Part shown: one piece after another, positions 51,190 to 60,123 of the stretch | Layout of the letters: each line of letters opens with the position of its first letter | How positions within the stretch are numbered: the stretch's first letter is position 1 | Source: RGIG7332 sp045580305 | GTDB lineage: Bacteria; Bacillota; Clostridia; Oscillospirales; JAAYXM01 | Direction: 5' to 3' | Assembly: GCA_045580305.1 (NCBI GenBank) | Contig: JAZNNQ010000003.1 | Coordinates: 1-64,000 of the forward strand | Length of the DNA: 64,000 nt | Program-made: the position numbers and the translations under genes | The notes under the pieces: model-generated | What the model was told of the DNA's origin: nothing | The model's database searches: none | What the model saw: the letters and a program-made list of their open reading frames with translations, nothing else

Positions 51190-51369
51190 TTACATACCCT
51201 TTTCGTAACTTTCGATCATCTTTTTTACCATCTGACCGCCGATGCTGCCTGCCTGCTTTGCAGTAAGGTCACCGTTGTAGCCCTGCTTAAGATTAACGCC
51301 AACCTCATTGGCTGCCTCCATCTTAAACTTGTTCATTGCGTCCTTTGCGCCCGGAACTAACTGTGCCAT
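51190..51369 (-). CDS. Alpha/beta-type small acid-soluble spore protein
   Basis: The 59-residue protein has the SASP signatures KMEAANEVGVNL, holding the GPR protease cleavage region, and GDLTAKQAGSIGGQMVKKMIESYEK. SASPs coat and protect spore DNA and are degraded on germination. The ATG at 51369 follows AAGGAG; the longer frame reaches into the upstream region. Expression should depend on sigma G, but I could not identify a confident sigma G promoter. Confidence 0.93.
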   Translation of the reverse strand: MAQLVPGAKDAMNKFKMEAANEVGVNLKQGYNGDLTAKQAGSIGGQMVKKMIESYEKGM

Positions 51370-51449
51370 CTCTAATTCATCTCCTTGTAAATATATTGGT
51401 TTATTACCGAGATTAGTATCTGTATAAACCAACATAATATACTGGGAAT

Positions 51450-52049
51450 TTATAACAGCTCTACCTGAGATACCGACACCTCATAGGTAGTGCGGACACA
51501 GCTTTCATCTTCGATGGTTTTTATGTATTCGCGACTTTGTATCCTGCCGTGTATTTCAATGTCGTCACCGACATTAAACTCTGCCACGCGCTGAGCATTT
51601 TTGCCCCAGGCGATACAGGGAAGATAGTCCGCTCTGCCGTAACGGCGATTTATCGCCACCATTAAATCGCATATCTCTCGCCCTAACGGTGTACGGCGAT
51701 ATACCGGATCTTTGCAGATAGTACCGCAAAGGTGTAGTTCATTTCGATTTTCAGGTGCAATAATTTTAATAACTCTTGCAAACGCGGTTATTACAAGCTT
51801 GTTTCCCACGCCGCTCTTATTATTGTAAGAGCGCAATTCGCCCTGTATTTCAACAAAATCACCACACGCTAAATTCAGCTCATCGATCGCTTTTTTATTA
51901 ATTAAAACACAAATATTGTCACACACACCGGACAGTCGCATAACACCAATTGTAAAACGCATAAAGGTAAATTCGTGGGTTTTATGTGAAAAAGTGGGGG
52001 AGGATACCACCTTGCCTGCCAGAATAAGTGTATTTTCGGCCTGGAACAT
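51450..52049 (-). CDS. SSB-like protein with two OB folds
   Basis: The 199-residue protein appears to be two tandem OB-fold domains: residues 1-95 (NTLILAGKVVSSPTFSH, VEIQGELRSYNNKSG) and 98-199 (NELHLCGTICKDPVYRRTPLGREICDLMVAINR, CIAWGKNAQRVAEF, IEIHGRIQSREY). The second matches the SSB pattern closely. The acidic C-terminal tail of SSB (DDIPF-like) is absent. It may be a non-essential SSB variant or a PriB-like primosome protein. It lies 11 nt from the terminal region of the SASP promoter and apart from other replication genes. Confidence 0.75.
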   Translation of the reverse strand: MFQAENTLILAGKVVSSPTFSHKTHEFTFMRFTIGVMRLSGVCDNICVLINKKAIDELNLACGDFVEIQGELRSYNNKSGVGNKLVITAFARVIKIIAPENRNELHLCGTICKDPVYRRTPLGREICDLMVAINRRYGRADYLPCIAWGKNAQRVAEFNVGDDIEIHGRIQSREYIKTIEDESCVRTTYEVSVSQVELL

Positions 52050-52113
52050 TACATATCACACATCCTTTATCATAGGTTTTGTTACAATATATTCGCTTGT
52101 GGTTGAAAATATG

Positions 52114-52554
52114 TTAAAAGGGAAGTGTTGATATTTTTGGAACCGGCACATCACAGGCGATAAGGGTTGCCACGGTGGCCAATATCACCTCCGGCTCACC
52201 GAGTGCGGTTATGGTAACAGGAAAATCCTGTACTTCAACCTCGGTGCCGGACAGGGTTAAGATCGAGCGTTGTAAGGATAGAACCATATTGTTTCCGGTG
52301 TAACTTGATATGGTAAGCGTATTTTTACAGCAAAGACCGTAGGTGATTATTTCGCTTGCATCGGTGATAATGCTTTTTGAGTCCGGAGCTATAACTATAC
52401 GCGATGAGCAGGAACTTTTTTGTATGCCGGGGGTGAAAACAGAAACCTTAGCGTCCTCGCTTAGTTCAATATCTGTATTACAGTTTTTGAAGGCGGAAAT
52501 CAGTGCTTGCTTTAAAATTTCGCCCTCTTTTTGTAAAACATTGATTTTAAGCAC
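52114..52554 (-). CDS. Uncharacterised 146-residue protein
   Basis: I do not recognise this family. The protein is soluble, begins LKINVLQKEGEILKQALISAF and continues with beta-like segments (SRIVIAPDSKSIITDASEIITYG, LTISSYTGNNMVLSLQ) ending PVPKISTLPF. No signal or membrane segment is seen. The GTG at 52554 is chosen because GAGAGGAA lies 9 nt before it, although the frame extends to 52563. It is upstream of the SSB-like gene on the same strand and may be co-transcribed. Confidence 0.6.
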   Translation of the reverse strand: MLKINVLQKEGEILKQALISAFKNCNTDIELSEDAKVSVFTPGIQKSSCSSRIVIAPDSKSIITDASEIITYGLCCKNTLTISSYTGNNMVLSLQRSILTLSGTEVEVQDFPVTITALGEPEVILATVATLIACDVPVPKISTLPF

Positions 52555-52627
52555 AAAAAACACTTCCTCTCACCAAGATATTTTGTGCTTAAAACCATGC
52601 AATATTCGTAGATTTATTTTAAAAATA

Positions 52628-52674
52628 ATGGTATAATTTATGTTGACAGCAACTTATGGGTATGGTATAATTTA
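52628..52674 (+). promoter_or_regulatory. Consensus promoter of the histidine operon with duplicated -10 region
   Basis: TTGACA (52643-52648) and TATAAT (52666-52671) are separated by 17 nt. The 13-bp string ATGGTATAATTTA occurs at 52628-52640 and again at 52662-52674, so a second upstream -10 is available, though without a good -35. Confidence 0.85.
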
Positions 52675-52713
52675 CCACAGTAAAGTGATAAATCGATGAA
52701 TTGAGGAATTACA

Positions 52714-53856
52714 ATGAAGAAGAATGATATTAAAACACCCATTGGAACACGGGATAGATTGTTTGATGAATGTCGCGCTCGACGCAATGTTGAGGAAGCT
52801 TTGAGAGGTCTGTTTTTGCGCCGTGGCTTTTCTGAAGTTAGCAGCCCAAGTTTTGAATATTTTGATGCTTGTCTTGCACCGGAAAATCCAATGCCGCAGG
52901 AAATGCTTTATAAAATGAGCGAATGTACCGGAAAACTTCTTGTTTTAAGGCCGGATATGACGACTCCTATTGCGCGTATTGCGGCAACAAAACTGCCCGA
53001 GCAGATGTTACCTGCACGCCTGTGCTATGTGGAAAAGGTTTATCGCGCAAGCAGAGAAGACAAGGGTATGTCAACCGAAATCCTGCAGGGTGGTATTGAG
53101 CTTTTAGGCTACCGCGGCATTGAAGCGGATATTATGATGATCGTAATGGCGGTAGATGCGCTCCGTGCTTGCACTGATAAAAAAATCGCAATTGAGCTTG
53201 GTTTCTCCGGATATTTTAAGATGCTTGCCGGACGCCTTTCAATGAGCGATGCGGAATTTGAGCGTATGCGAACATACATAGAAAATAAAAATTTCGCAGC
53301 GCTTTCCGATATGCTGGAGGGATTTGGCGACAACGATGCGACTCGTGCGCTTAAAAACCTTTCCCGTATGTTTGGCGGTATCGAAATTTTAGAAAATACC
53401 GATGGAGAGCTTGCTTATTTAAAAGAACTCTATCGTGGCTTGGAGGCAGCCGGTGTCGCTGATGTTGTAAGTATTGACCTTGGTCTGGTTCATCAGATTG
53501 ACTATTACAGTGGCATTATCATTCGCGGCTATATGGAGGGCGTCGGCACGCCTGTGCTCTCCGGCGGCAGATACGACAACCTCATTACATCCTTCGGCAA
53601 GGAGGTTCCGGCGGTTGGTTTTGCTATCGACATTGATGCGGTTGCAGAATGTGTTGGCGCGGCGGAACAAGAGTTTGAAACTATGCTTCACATTATGCCG
53701 GGTGCTGTAAGATGCGGTTTTGCTTATCTTGATGCTAATGAAAAAGTTACTCTTTCCTGCTGCAAAACGGTAGAGGAAAGTGCGAGAGTGGCAAAGGAAA
53801 AGGGTCTTAAATTAATGGTTGCCTATGCCGACGGTAAGGTTTCGGAGGTAGATTAA
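52714..53856 (+). CDS. hisZ: ATP phosphoribosyltransferase regulatory subunit
   Basis: The 380-residue protein is a HisRS-like paralogue (PIGTRDRLFDECRARR, YKMSECTGKLLVLRPDMTTPIARIAA, SGGRYDNLITSFGKEVPAVGFAIDID) without tRNA-synthetase activity. HisZ forms an octamer with short-form HisG and mediates its activity and histidine feedback. It is the first gene of the histidine operon, just after a consensus promoter. The short HisG encoded next requires it. Confidence 0.92.
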   Translation: MKKNDIKTPIGTRDRLFDECRARRNVEEALRGLFLRRGFSEVSSPSFEYFDACLAPENPMPQEMLYKMSECTGKLLVLRPDMTTPIARIAATKLPEQMLPARLCYVEKVYRASREDKGMSTEILQGGIELLGYRGIEADIMMIVMAVDALRACTDKKIAIELGFSGYFKMLAGRLSMSDAEFERMRTYIENKNFAALSDMLEGFGDNDATRALKNLSRMFGGIEILENTDGELAYLKELYRGLEAAGVADVVSIDLGLVHQIDYYSGIIIRGYMEGVGTPVLSGGRYDNLITSFGKEVPAVGFAIDIDAVAECVGAAEQEFETMLHIMPGAVRCGFAYLDANEKVTLSCCKTVEESARVAKEKGLKLMVAYADGKVSEVD

Positions 53857-54489
53857 ATGAGCGTTTTGAAAATTGCATTAACCAAGGGCAGACTCGAGAA
53901 GAAAACCCTTGCTGTTTTAAAGAAAATAGGTCTTGATTGCAGTGAACTTGAGAGCGGAAGCCGCAAACTTATCTACAAGATCCCGAACTACCCCCTTGAA
54001 ATAGTACTTGCAAAGGCGGCTGATGTTATAACCTATGTTGAACACGGCGTTTGTGATTTAGGCGTAGTCGGCAAGGACACAATTATGGAAAACGGCAACT
54101 CCTTTTACGAGATGCTTGATTTAGGATTCGGTAAGTGCCGTTTTGCTCTGGCAACGAGGGTTGAGGATGATTTTTACAGTGGTTGCAAGACCCGCCGTAT
54201 CGCTACAAAATACCCTAAGGTAGCAAGAGAATACTTCGCTAAAAAGGGTATGGATGTGGATATTATTAAAATCGAAGGCTCAGTTGAGCTTGCACCGCTT
54301 CTCGGTATTGCCGATGCCATTGTGGATATCGTTGAAACCGGAACAACAATGAAGGAAAACGGTCTGCACCCGATAGAGGATATTCATCCTATCAGTGCAC
54401 GACTTATCGTAAACATCGCATCAATGAAACTCTACAAAGAAGAAATTTTCGACTTCCTTACAAAGCTTGAGGAAAACCTGGAGGATTAG
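53857..54489 (+). CDS. hisG: ATP phosphoribosyltransferase, short form
   Basis: The 210-residue protein is the short HisG form, with KIALTKGRLEKKTL, LGVVGKDTI and the PRPP-binding IVETGTTMKENGL. It joins ATP and PRPP, the committed step of histidine synthesis. The regulatory C-terminal domain of the long form is missing, which fits the presence of hisZ immediately upstream. Confidence 0.96.
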   Translation: MSVLKIALTKGRLEKKTLAVLKKIGLDCSELESGSRKLIYKIPNYPLEIVLAKAADVITYVEHGVCDLGVVGKDTIMENGNSFYEMLDLGFGKCRFALATRVEDDFYSGCKTRRIATKYPKVAREYFAKKGMDVDIIKIEGSVELAPLLGIADAIVDIVETGTTMKENGLHPIEDIHPISARLIVNIASMKLYKEEIFDFLTKLEENLED

Positions 54490-54492
54490 GCT

Positions 54493-55767
54493 ATGCCACA
54501 GATTATATATGCAGATGGTATTTTGGAAAACAAGGTACTTGCCGATATGCGCGCGCGCGCCGGCGAGGTAGGCAGTGCGGTAAATGCTGCGGTTACCGAA
54601 ATACTTGCTGATATTGCAAAGAACGGATATGATGCCGTTTGTAAATATTCCGAGAAATTTGACAAAGTATTACCTCGTGAGATAACCCGAGACGAACTGC
54701 AGACAGCGTACGATACTTGTGATGTAAAGGTTCGTGAGTCTTTGGAAAAAGCGGCTGAGAATATCCGCGCATATCACGAGAAAATGCTTGCTAAGACTTG
54801 GGAGTGGGAAGAAAAGGGAACCCGACTCGGTCAGCGTGTAAGAGGTCTTACTCGTGTTGGTATCTATGTACCCGGCGGTACTGCGGCGTACCCGTCTTCC
54901 GTTTTGATGAATGCTATTCCCGCGCGAGTTGCAGGTGTCCGTGAAATAATTATGGTAACACCTCCAACCGCAAATTTAAATACAGCTGTTTTAGCGGCGG
55001 CTAAAATTGCAGGAATTGATCGCGTGTTTGCCATAGGCGGCGTTCAGGCAATCGGTGCACTCAGCTATGGCGCAGGTGAAATTCCTCGCGTCGATAAGAT
55101 CGTGGGCCCGGGTAATGCTTTTGTTGCAGCGGCAAAAAGGCTTGTCTACGGCACCGTGGATATTGACATGATAGCCGGCCCATCTGAAATATTGATTATC
55201 GCAGATGAAACGGCGAATGCCGAATATGTTGCGGCAGATATGCTAAGCCAGGCAGAACACGACAAATTGGCATCCTCAATTTTACTTACTACCAGTAAGG
55301 ATTTGGCGGCCAAGGTTAAAGCGGCGATCGATGGTCAAATAAAAGAGCGCACAAGAGCGGAGATAATAAAAGACTCACTTTCAAATTTCGGTGCAATTAT
55401 CGTTGTTGATACAGTGGAAAGAGCCGCTGAAATTGCGAATGATGTTGCGCCCGAGCATCTTGAGATTATAACAAAAGATCCCAGAAGTGATATGGAACTT
55501 ATTGAAAATGCAGGTGCTATTTTCCTCGGTCAGTATTCTCCGGAGCCGTTAGGTGATTATATGGCAGGCCCCTGCCATGTGCTTCCCACATCGGGTACTG
55601 CACGATTTTTCTCACCGCTGTCTACGGACAGTTTCTTGAAAAAATCAAGCGTTATCGAGTATACGAGGGATGCACTGTTTGAGCTTTCCGATAAAATTGA
55701 AACACTTGCCCTTGCTGAAGGGCTGGATGCTCACGCAAACTCAATTACAGTTAGGAGAAAGAAATGA
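54493..55767 (+). CDS. hisD: Histidinol dehydrogenase
   Basis: The 424-residue protein has the HisD features GIYVPGGTAAYPSSVLMNAIPA, VDKIVGPGNAFVAAAKR, LSQAEHDKLASS and the catalytic VAPEHLEII. It oxidises histidinol to histidine in two NAD+-dependent steps using zinc. It overlaps hisC by 4 nt. Confidence 0.96.
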   Translation: MPQIIYADGILENKVLADMRARAGEVGSAVNAAVTEILADIAKNGYDAVCKYSEKFDKVLPREITRDELQTAYDTCDVKVRESLEKAAENIRAYHEKMLAKTWEWEEKGTRLGQRVRGLTRVGIYVPGGTAAYPSSVLMNAIPARVAGVREIIMVTPPTANLNTAVLAAAKIAGIDRVFAIGGVQAIGALSYGAGEIPRVDKIVGPGNAFVAAAKRLVYGTVDIDMIAGPSEILIIADETANAEYVAADMLSQAEHDKLASSILLTTSKDLAAKVKAAIDGQIKERTRAEIIKDSLSNFGAIIVVDTVERAAEIANDVAPEHLEIITKDPRSDMELIENAGAIFLGQYSPEPLGDYMAGPCHVLPTSGTARFFSPLSTDSFLKKSSVIEYTRDALFELSDKIETLALAEGLDAHANSITVRRKK

Positions 55768-56789
55768 GAATAGCAAAAAAACTGCTTAATTTAGCGCCAT
55801 ATGAACCGACACTTGAAAAATTCGATGTTGTACTGGATGCAAACGAGAGCTTTACACCGCCAACCGGCGAGTTAAAAGCTAAAATTGATAAGGCAATATG
55901 CAATGTTGCCTTGAATAGATATCCTGATCCTACTGCAAAGGCGCTTTGCACTGCTGCTGCAGCGTGCTATGGTGTTAAGCCTGAGCAGGTTGTTGCAGGT
56001 AACGGCTCTGATGAGCTTATATCTATTATTATGTCTACTATGGTGGAAACCGGCGGTAAGGTAGTAATTTCAGCACCGGACTTTTCTATGTATGCATTTT
56101 ATGCAGAACTTTCCGAGCATCCGGTGATAAGCGCAGGCAAAAAGGGCCTTTATCTTGATGCCGATGCAATGATTAATTCGGTAAAGGAAAACAATGCGGA
56201 TATCCTTATCTTCTCAAACCCCTGTAATCCAAGCGGCCAGGGTCTTAAGAGAGATGAGGTTATAAGAGTTATTGAAAGCTGCGACTGCATCGTTATTGTT
56301 GATGAGGCATATATGGAATTCTGGGACGAGAGCGTGCTTGACTGTATAGGCAAATACCCCAATTTGATTATACTCAAGACCTGTTCAAAAGCGTTTGGTC
56401 TTGCTGCTGCTCGTTGTGGCTTTGCAGTTGCAGATAAGATGCTTGTTGACAATATCAAAAAGGCTAAATCACCCTACAATGTAAACAGCTTTACTCAAGC
56501 TGCGGCTCTTGAAATACTCAAGGATTCGGAGTATATTAGTAACAGCATCAGTGAGATAAAAAAATCAAGAGATGAATTATACACAGCACTTTGCGATATT
56601 GGCGCAAACCCTATCGCTTGCAACACAAACTTTGTACTGCTTAACTTACCCAATGCAAAAGAAGTGTGGTTAAAACTGCGAGAGCGTGGCATCTCTGTCC
56701 GCAATATAATGGGTGATTATTTGCGCATAACCGCAGGAAGCAATGATGAAAATAAGCGCGTTGTTTCAGCGCTTAAGGAGGTTTTATAA
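55764..56789 (+). CDS. hisC: Histidinol-phosphate aminotransferase
   Basis: The 341-residue PLP enzyme shows NGSDELISIIMST, IFSNPCNPSGQGL and the Schiff-base lysine context LKTCSKAFGLAAARCG. It transaminates imidazole acetol-phosphate with glutamate. Start overlaps the hisD stop (ATGA) and its stop overlaps hisB (TAATG). Confidence 0.95.
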   Translation: MRIAKKLLNLAPYEPTLEKFDVVLDANESFTPPTGELKAKIDKAICNVALNRYPDPTAKALCTAAAACYGVKPEQVVAGNGSDELISIIMSTMVETGGKVVISAPDFSMYAFYAELSEHPVISAGKKGLYLDADAMINSVKENNADILIFSNPCNPSGQGLKRDEVIRVIESCDCIVIVDEAYMEFWDESVLDCIGKYPNLIILKTCSKAFGLAAARCGFAVADKMLVDNIKKAKSPYNVNSFTQAAALEILKDSEYISNSISEIKKSRDELYTALCDIGANPIACNTNFVLLNLPNAKEVWLKLRERGISVRNIMGDYLRITAGSNDENKRVVSALKEVL

Positions 56790-57364
56790 TGCGAGAGGCG
56801 AGTATCAGCCGCAAGACAAAGGAAACCGATATTCAGGTAAAGCTTAATTTAGATGGCGGTAAAATAACCGTTAATACGGGCATAGGTTTTTTTGATCATA
56901 TGTTAACCGCTTTTGCTACCCATGCAGGATTTGGTTTAGAGGTTAATGTTAAGGGTGACCTTGAAGTGGATTGTCACCACACGGTTGAGGACACCGGAAT
57001 CGTTATCGGTCAAGCTTTAGCAAAAGCACTTGGAGATAAGGTTGGTATCGAGCGATTTGGTAATGCTCGAGTTCCTATGGACGAAGCCTTAGCTGACGCC
57101 ATTTTAGATATATCCGGTAGACCATATCTTGTTTTCTTTGCTGATATGCCCCAGGAAGTAATCGGTGAATACGATTCCTGCATAACTTTGGAGTTTATGC
57201 GTGCACTCTCAACCAATGCGGGACTTACCCTTCATATTCTCTCGGAATACGGCGAAAATGCACATCATATTACCGAGGCAATTTATAAGGCTGTGGGTCG
57301 CGCTCTTAAAGTTGCAACCCGCATTACCGGTGACAAAATCCCCAGTACCAAAGGAGCATTATAA
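56789..57364 (+). CDS. hisB: Imidazoleglycerol-phosphate dehydratase
   Basis: The 191-residue protein is the monofunctional dehydratase with the metal motifs DHMLTAFATHAGF, DCHHTVEDTGIVIGQALAKALG and LSEYGENAHHITEAIYKA. It lacks the N-terminal phosphatase domain of the bifunctional enterobacterial HisB, so histidinol-phosphatase must be encoded elsewhere. Confidence 0.96.
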   Translation: MREASISRKTKETDIQVKLNLDGGKITVNTGIGFFDHMLTAFATHAGFGLEVNVKGDLEVDCHHTVEDTGIVIGQALAKALGDKVGIERFGNARVPMDEALADAILDISGRPYLVFFADMPQEVIGEYDSCITLEFMRALSTNAGLTLHILSEYGENAHHITEAIYKAVGRALKVATRITGDKIPSTKGAL

Positions 57365-57972
57365 TGGGATATACAGCGATAATTGACTATGGTGTAGGTA
57401 ATCTGCACAGCGTCGCAAAAGCCCTTGACTATGTGGGTGCAAAAAACATAATCACCGGCGATGTAAATGAAATTCGCCGGGCAGATGCTCTGCTTCTTCC
57501 GGGTGTGGGCTCATTCCCGGTGGCATACAGAGCTCTTGTGGATGCAGGTCTTAAGAATATTGTTTGCGAAGAAGTGGAAAAAAAGCCTCTTCTCGGTATT
57601 TGTTTAGGTATGCAACTTCTTTTAGAGCGCGGATTTGAAGATGAGGAATGCGAGGGTCTAGGACTTGTTTCCGGAGAGGTGAGAAGAATTGAAACCTCCT
57701 TCAAACTTCCGCAAATCGGTTGGAATGAGCTTGAAATCAAAAATCCTTCTGCGCTTACAAAGGGACTTCCGGAACATTCTTATGTTTATTTTGTTCATTC
57801 CTACTGTGCGACGGTTAATAGATTCGAACAGCTTATTGCTACCTGCGATTACGGTACACAAGTAACCGCAATAGTAAAAAACGGTAACGCCTACGGCTGT
57901 CAGTTCCATCCGGAAAAGAGCGGAGATGTGGGCCTTGCCATTCTGGAAAATTTTAAAAATATTATCGGTTAG
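57364..57972 (+). CDS. hisH: Imidazole glycerol phosphate synthase, glutamine amidotransferase subunit
   Basis: The 202-residue class I glutaminase has the nucleophile elbow LLGICLGMQLLLERG (Cys) and the His-Glu pair in QFHPEKSGDVG. It hydrolyses glutamine and channels ammonia to HisF. It starts with the TAATG overlap to hisB. Confidence 0.96.
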   Translation: MGYTAIIDYGVGNLHSVAKALDYVGAKNIITGDVNEIRRADALLLPGVGSFPVAYRALVDAGLKNIVCEEVEKKPLLGICLGMQLLLERGFEDEECEGLGLVSGEVRRIETSFKLPQIGWNELEIKNPSALTKGLPEHSYVYFVHSYCATVNRFEQLIATCDYGTQVTAIVKNGNAYGCQFHPEKSGDVGLAILENFKNIIG

Positions 57973-57984
57973 GAGAAGCCTTAT

Positions 57985-58698
57985 ATGCTTATTATTCCTG
58001 CAATAGATTTAAAGGACGGGCAGTGTGTTCGTCTGCTCAAAGGTGAGTTTGATACCGTTCATAAGGTAGCGGAAAGCGCGGTTGACACAGCGCGCAGTTT
58101 CCTTAATGCAGGTGCAAAACTCTTACATATGGTTGATTTGGACGGCGCCCTTAAAGGTGAAGGAAAAAACCGTCAGGTTGTAAAAGAGGTTATCGATCAA
58201 GTTGGAATTCCGGTAGAGCTTGGTGGCGGCATCCGTACGATGGAAGACATTGAAACGGTACTGTCACTTGGTGTATCACGCGTTATCATCGGCTCTGCTG
58301 CGGTTGAAAATCCATCTTTGGTAGAGGACGCTGTTAAAAAGTTTGGAGATAAAATCGCTGTTGGAATAGATGCTAAAGACGGTGAAGTAAAGACCCGCGG
58401 TTGGATCGAGGGCAGCGGTATTGACTATATAGAGTTTTCCAAAAAGATGGAAAGTTTTGGAGTTAAGACCATTATCTTTACCGATATTGACTCTGACGGA
58501 ACGCTTGCAGGTCCGTGTATGCCGCGGCTTTTGGCACTTCGTGCGGCTGTTTCCTGCGAAATTGTCGCATCCGGTGGCGTTACCACAATGGAGGACTTAA
58601 AAGCGCTTAATGAAGGCAAAATTGATGCGGCAATTCTGGGAAAGACCCTGTATTCCGGTAAAATTGACCTTAAAAAGGCTTGCGAAACCTATAACTAA
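57985..58698 (+). CDS. hisA: Phosphoribosylformimino-5-aminoimidazole carboxamide ribotide isomerase
   Basis: The 237-residue (beta-alpha)8 barrel begins IIPAIDLKDGQCVRLLKGEFD with the catalytic Asp and contains the phosphate motifs VELGGGIRTMEDIE and IVASGGVTTMEDL; the second Asp is in IFTDIDSDGTL. It opens the ribose ring of ProFAR. Confidence 0.96.
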   Translation: MLIIPAIDLKDGQCVRLLKGEFDTVHKVAESAVDTARSFLNAGAKLLHMVDLDGALKGEGKNRQVVKEVIDQVGIPVELGGGIRTMEDIETVLSLGVSRVIIGSAAVENPSLVEDAVKKFGDKIAVGIDAKDGEVKTRGWIEGSGIDYIEFSKKMESFGVKTIIFTDIDSDGTLAGPCMPRLLALRAAVSCEIVASGGVTTMEDLKALNEGKIDAAILGKTLYSGKIDLKKACETYN

Positions 58699-58710
58699 AG
58701 GAGAAAATCT

Positions 58711-59466
58711 ATGCTCGCTAAGAGAATTATACCTTGTCTTGATGTGAATGATGGACGAGTGGTAAAAGGCGTTAATTTCGTTAATCTGAGAGATGCAGGT
58801 GACCCGGTAGAGCTTGCCCGTGCTTATAGTGAGGCAGGCGCTGATGAAATTGTATTTCTTGACATAACCGCAACCCACGGTGCCAGAAGAACGGTAGTTG
58901 ATATTGTAGAAAAAACCGCCCGCGAAGTTTTTGTGCCTCTTACCGTTGGAGGTGGTATTCGCACTGAGGACGATTTTTATGAGATCCTTCGTGCAGGTGC
59001 TGATAAAATATCGGTCAATTCCGCGGCGGTAAGAAATCCGGATTTGATTTCTAAGGCCGCGCGCAGGTTCGGTAGCCAATGTGTTGTGCTTGCAATTGAC
59101 GCGCGTCGTGCCGCTGATGGCCATTTTGAGGTGGTTTTAAACGGTGGACGAATTGCAACAGAACTTGATGCAATTGAATGGGCGATAAGGGCAGAAAAGC
59201 TTGGCGCCGGTGAAATTATGCTCAATTCAATTGATGCAGACGGAACTAAAAACGGATTCGATTTAGAAATGACAAAGGCTATATCCGATGCGGTGGGTAT
59301 CCCGGTAATTGCATCCGGCGGCTGCGGAAAATTGGAGCATTTTGCGCCCGTGTTCAATGAGGCGGGTGCTGACGCGGCTCTTGCGGCCAGTGTATTCCAT
59401 TTCGGCGAACTTAGTATCCGTCAGGTAAAGGATGAACTCAGACGAAATAATATCCCGGTGAGGTAA
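58711..59466 (+). CDS. hisF: Imidazole glycerol phosphate synthase, cyclase subunit
   Basis: The 251-residue barrel starts IIPCLDVNDGRVVKGVNFVN and has LTVGGGIRTEDDF and the second catalytic Asp in MLNSIDADGTKNGFD. With HisH it makes IGP and AICAR. The hisA and hisF starts both follow AGGAG sites closely. Confidence 0.96.
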   Translation: MLAKRIIPCLDVNDGRVVKGVNFVNLRDAGDPVELARAYSEAGADEIVFLDITATHGARRTVVDIVEKTAREVFVPLTVGGGIRTEDDFYEILRAGADKISVNSAAVRNPDLISKAARRFGSQCVVLAIDARRAADGHFEVVLNGGRIATELDAIEWAIRAEKLGAGEIMLNSIDADGTKNGFDLEMTKAISDAVGIPVIASGGCGKLEHFAPVFNEAGADAALAASVFHFGELSIRQVKDELRRNNIPVR

Positions 59467-59473
59467 GAATGCT

Positions 59474-59797
59474 ATGGATTTATCTAAATATTTTAAAAAA
59501 AGCGAACTTATTCCGGTAATTGTTCAGCATGTGGACACAAAGAAGGTGTTGATGCTGGGCTATACCAATGAAGAGGCGCTTAGTAAGACTTTAGAAACTA
59601 AAACTGTTTGGTTTTACAGCCGTAGCCGCAATAAATTATGGAATAAAGGTGAAACCTCAGGTCATTTTTTGATTGTTCACGAAATTTTAGGCGATTGCGA
59701 CGACGATACGCTTTTAATTATGGCAACACCCAAAGGCCCCACCTGCCACACCGGCAGAGAGAGTTGTTTTTTCAATGAAATTTATAAGGAGAAATAA
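59474..59797 (+). CDS. hisI: Phosphoribosyl-AMP cyclohydrolase
   Basis: The 107-residue protein has VLMLGYTNEEALSKTLETKTVWFYSRSR, LWNKGETSGHFL and the zinc site CDDDTLLI with GPTCHTGRESCFF. It opens the adenine ring of PR-AMP. It is a stand-alone domain here, separate from hisE. Confidence 0.95.
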   Translation: MDLSKYFKKSELIPVIVQHVDTKKVLMLGYTNEEALSKTLETKTVWFYSRSRNKLWNKGETSGHFLIVHEILGDCDDDTLLIMATPKGPTCHTGRESCFFNEIYKEK

Positions 59798-59799
59798 AA

Positions 59800-60123
59800 A
59801 TGGATGTATTAAAGGGTTTATATGAAGTAGTGCTTGACCGCAAAGCAAATCCCCAGGAAGGCTCTTATACCTGCTACCTTTTTGAAAAGGGTCTGGACAA
59901 AATTTTGAAAAAAGTAGGCGAGGAGTGTTCTGAAACCATTATTGCCGCAAAAAACGGCAATAATGAGGAAACCGTCGGCGAAATCTCCGATCTTTTATAT
60001 CATCTTCTCGTTATGATGGCTGAAAGTAATATCGACATATCTGAAGTAACCGCGGTCCTGGAGGAGCGCCGTCAGAAAATCGGAAACCTCAAGCAGATGC
60101 GCGTTACTGACAAAAATACCTAA
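59800..60123 (+). CDS. hisE: Phosphoribosyl-ATP pyrophosphatase
   Basis: The 107-residue helical protein has the MazG-like EKGLDKILKKVGEECSETIIAAKN and EISDLLYHLLVMMAE metal sites. It removes pyrophosphate from PR-ATP. It follows hisI by 2 nt and overlaps the next start by 1 nt. Confidence 0.95.
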   Translation: MDVLKGLYEVVLDRKANPQEGSYTCYLFEKGLDKILKKVGEECSETIIAAKNGNNEETVGEISDLLYHLLVMMAESNIDISEVTAVLEERRQKIGNLKQMRVTDKNT

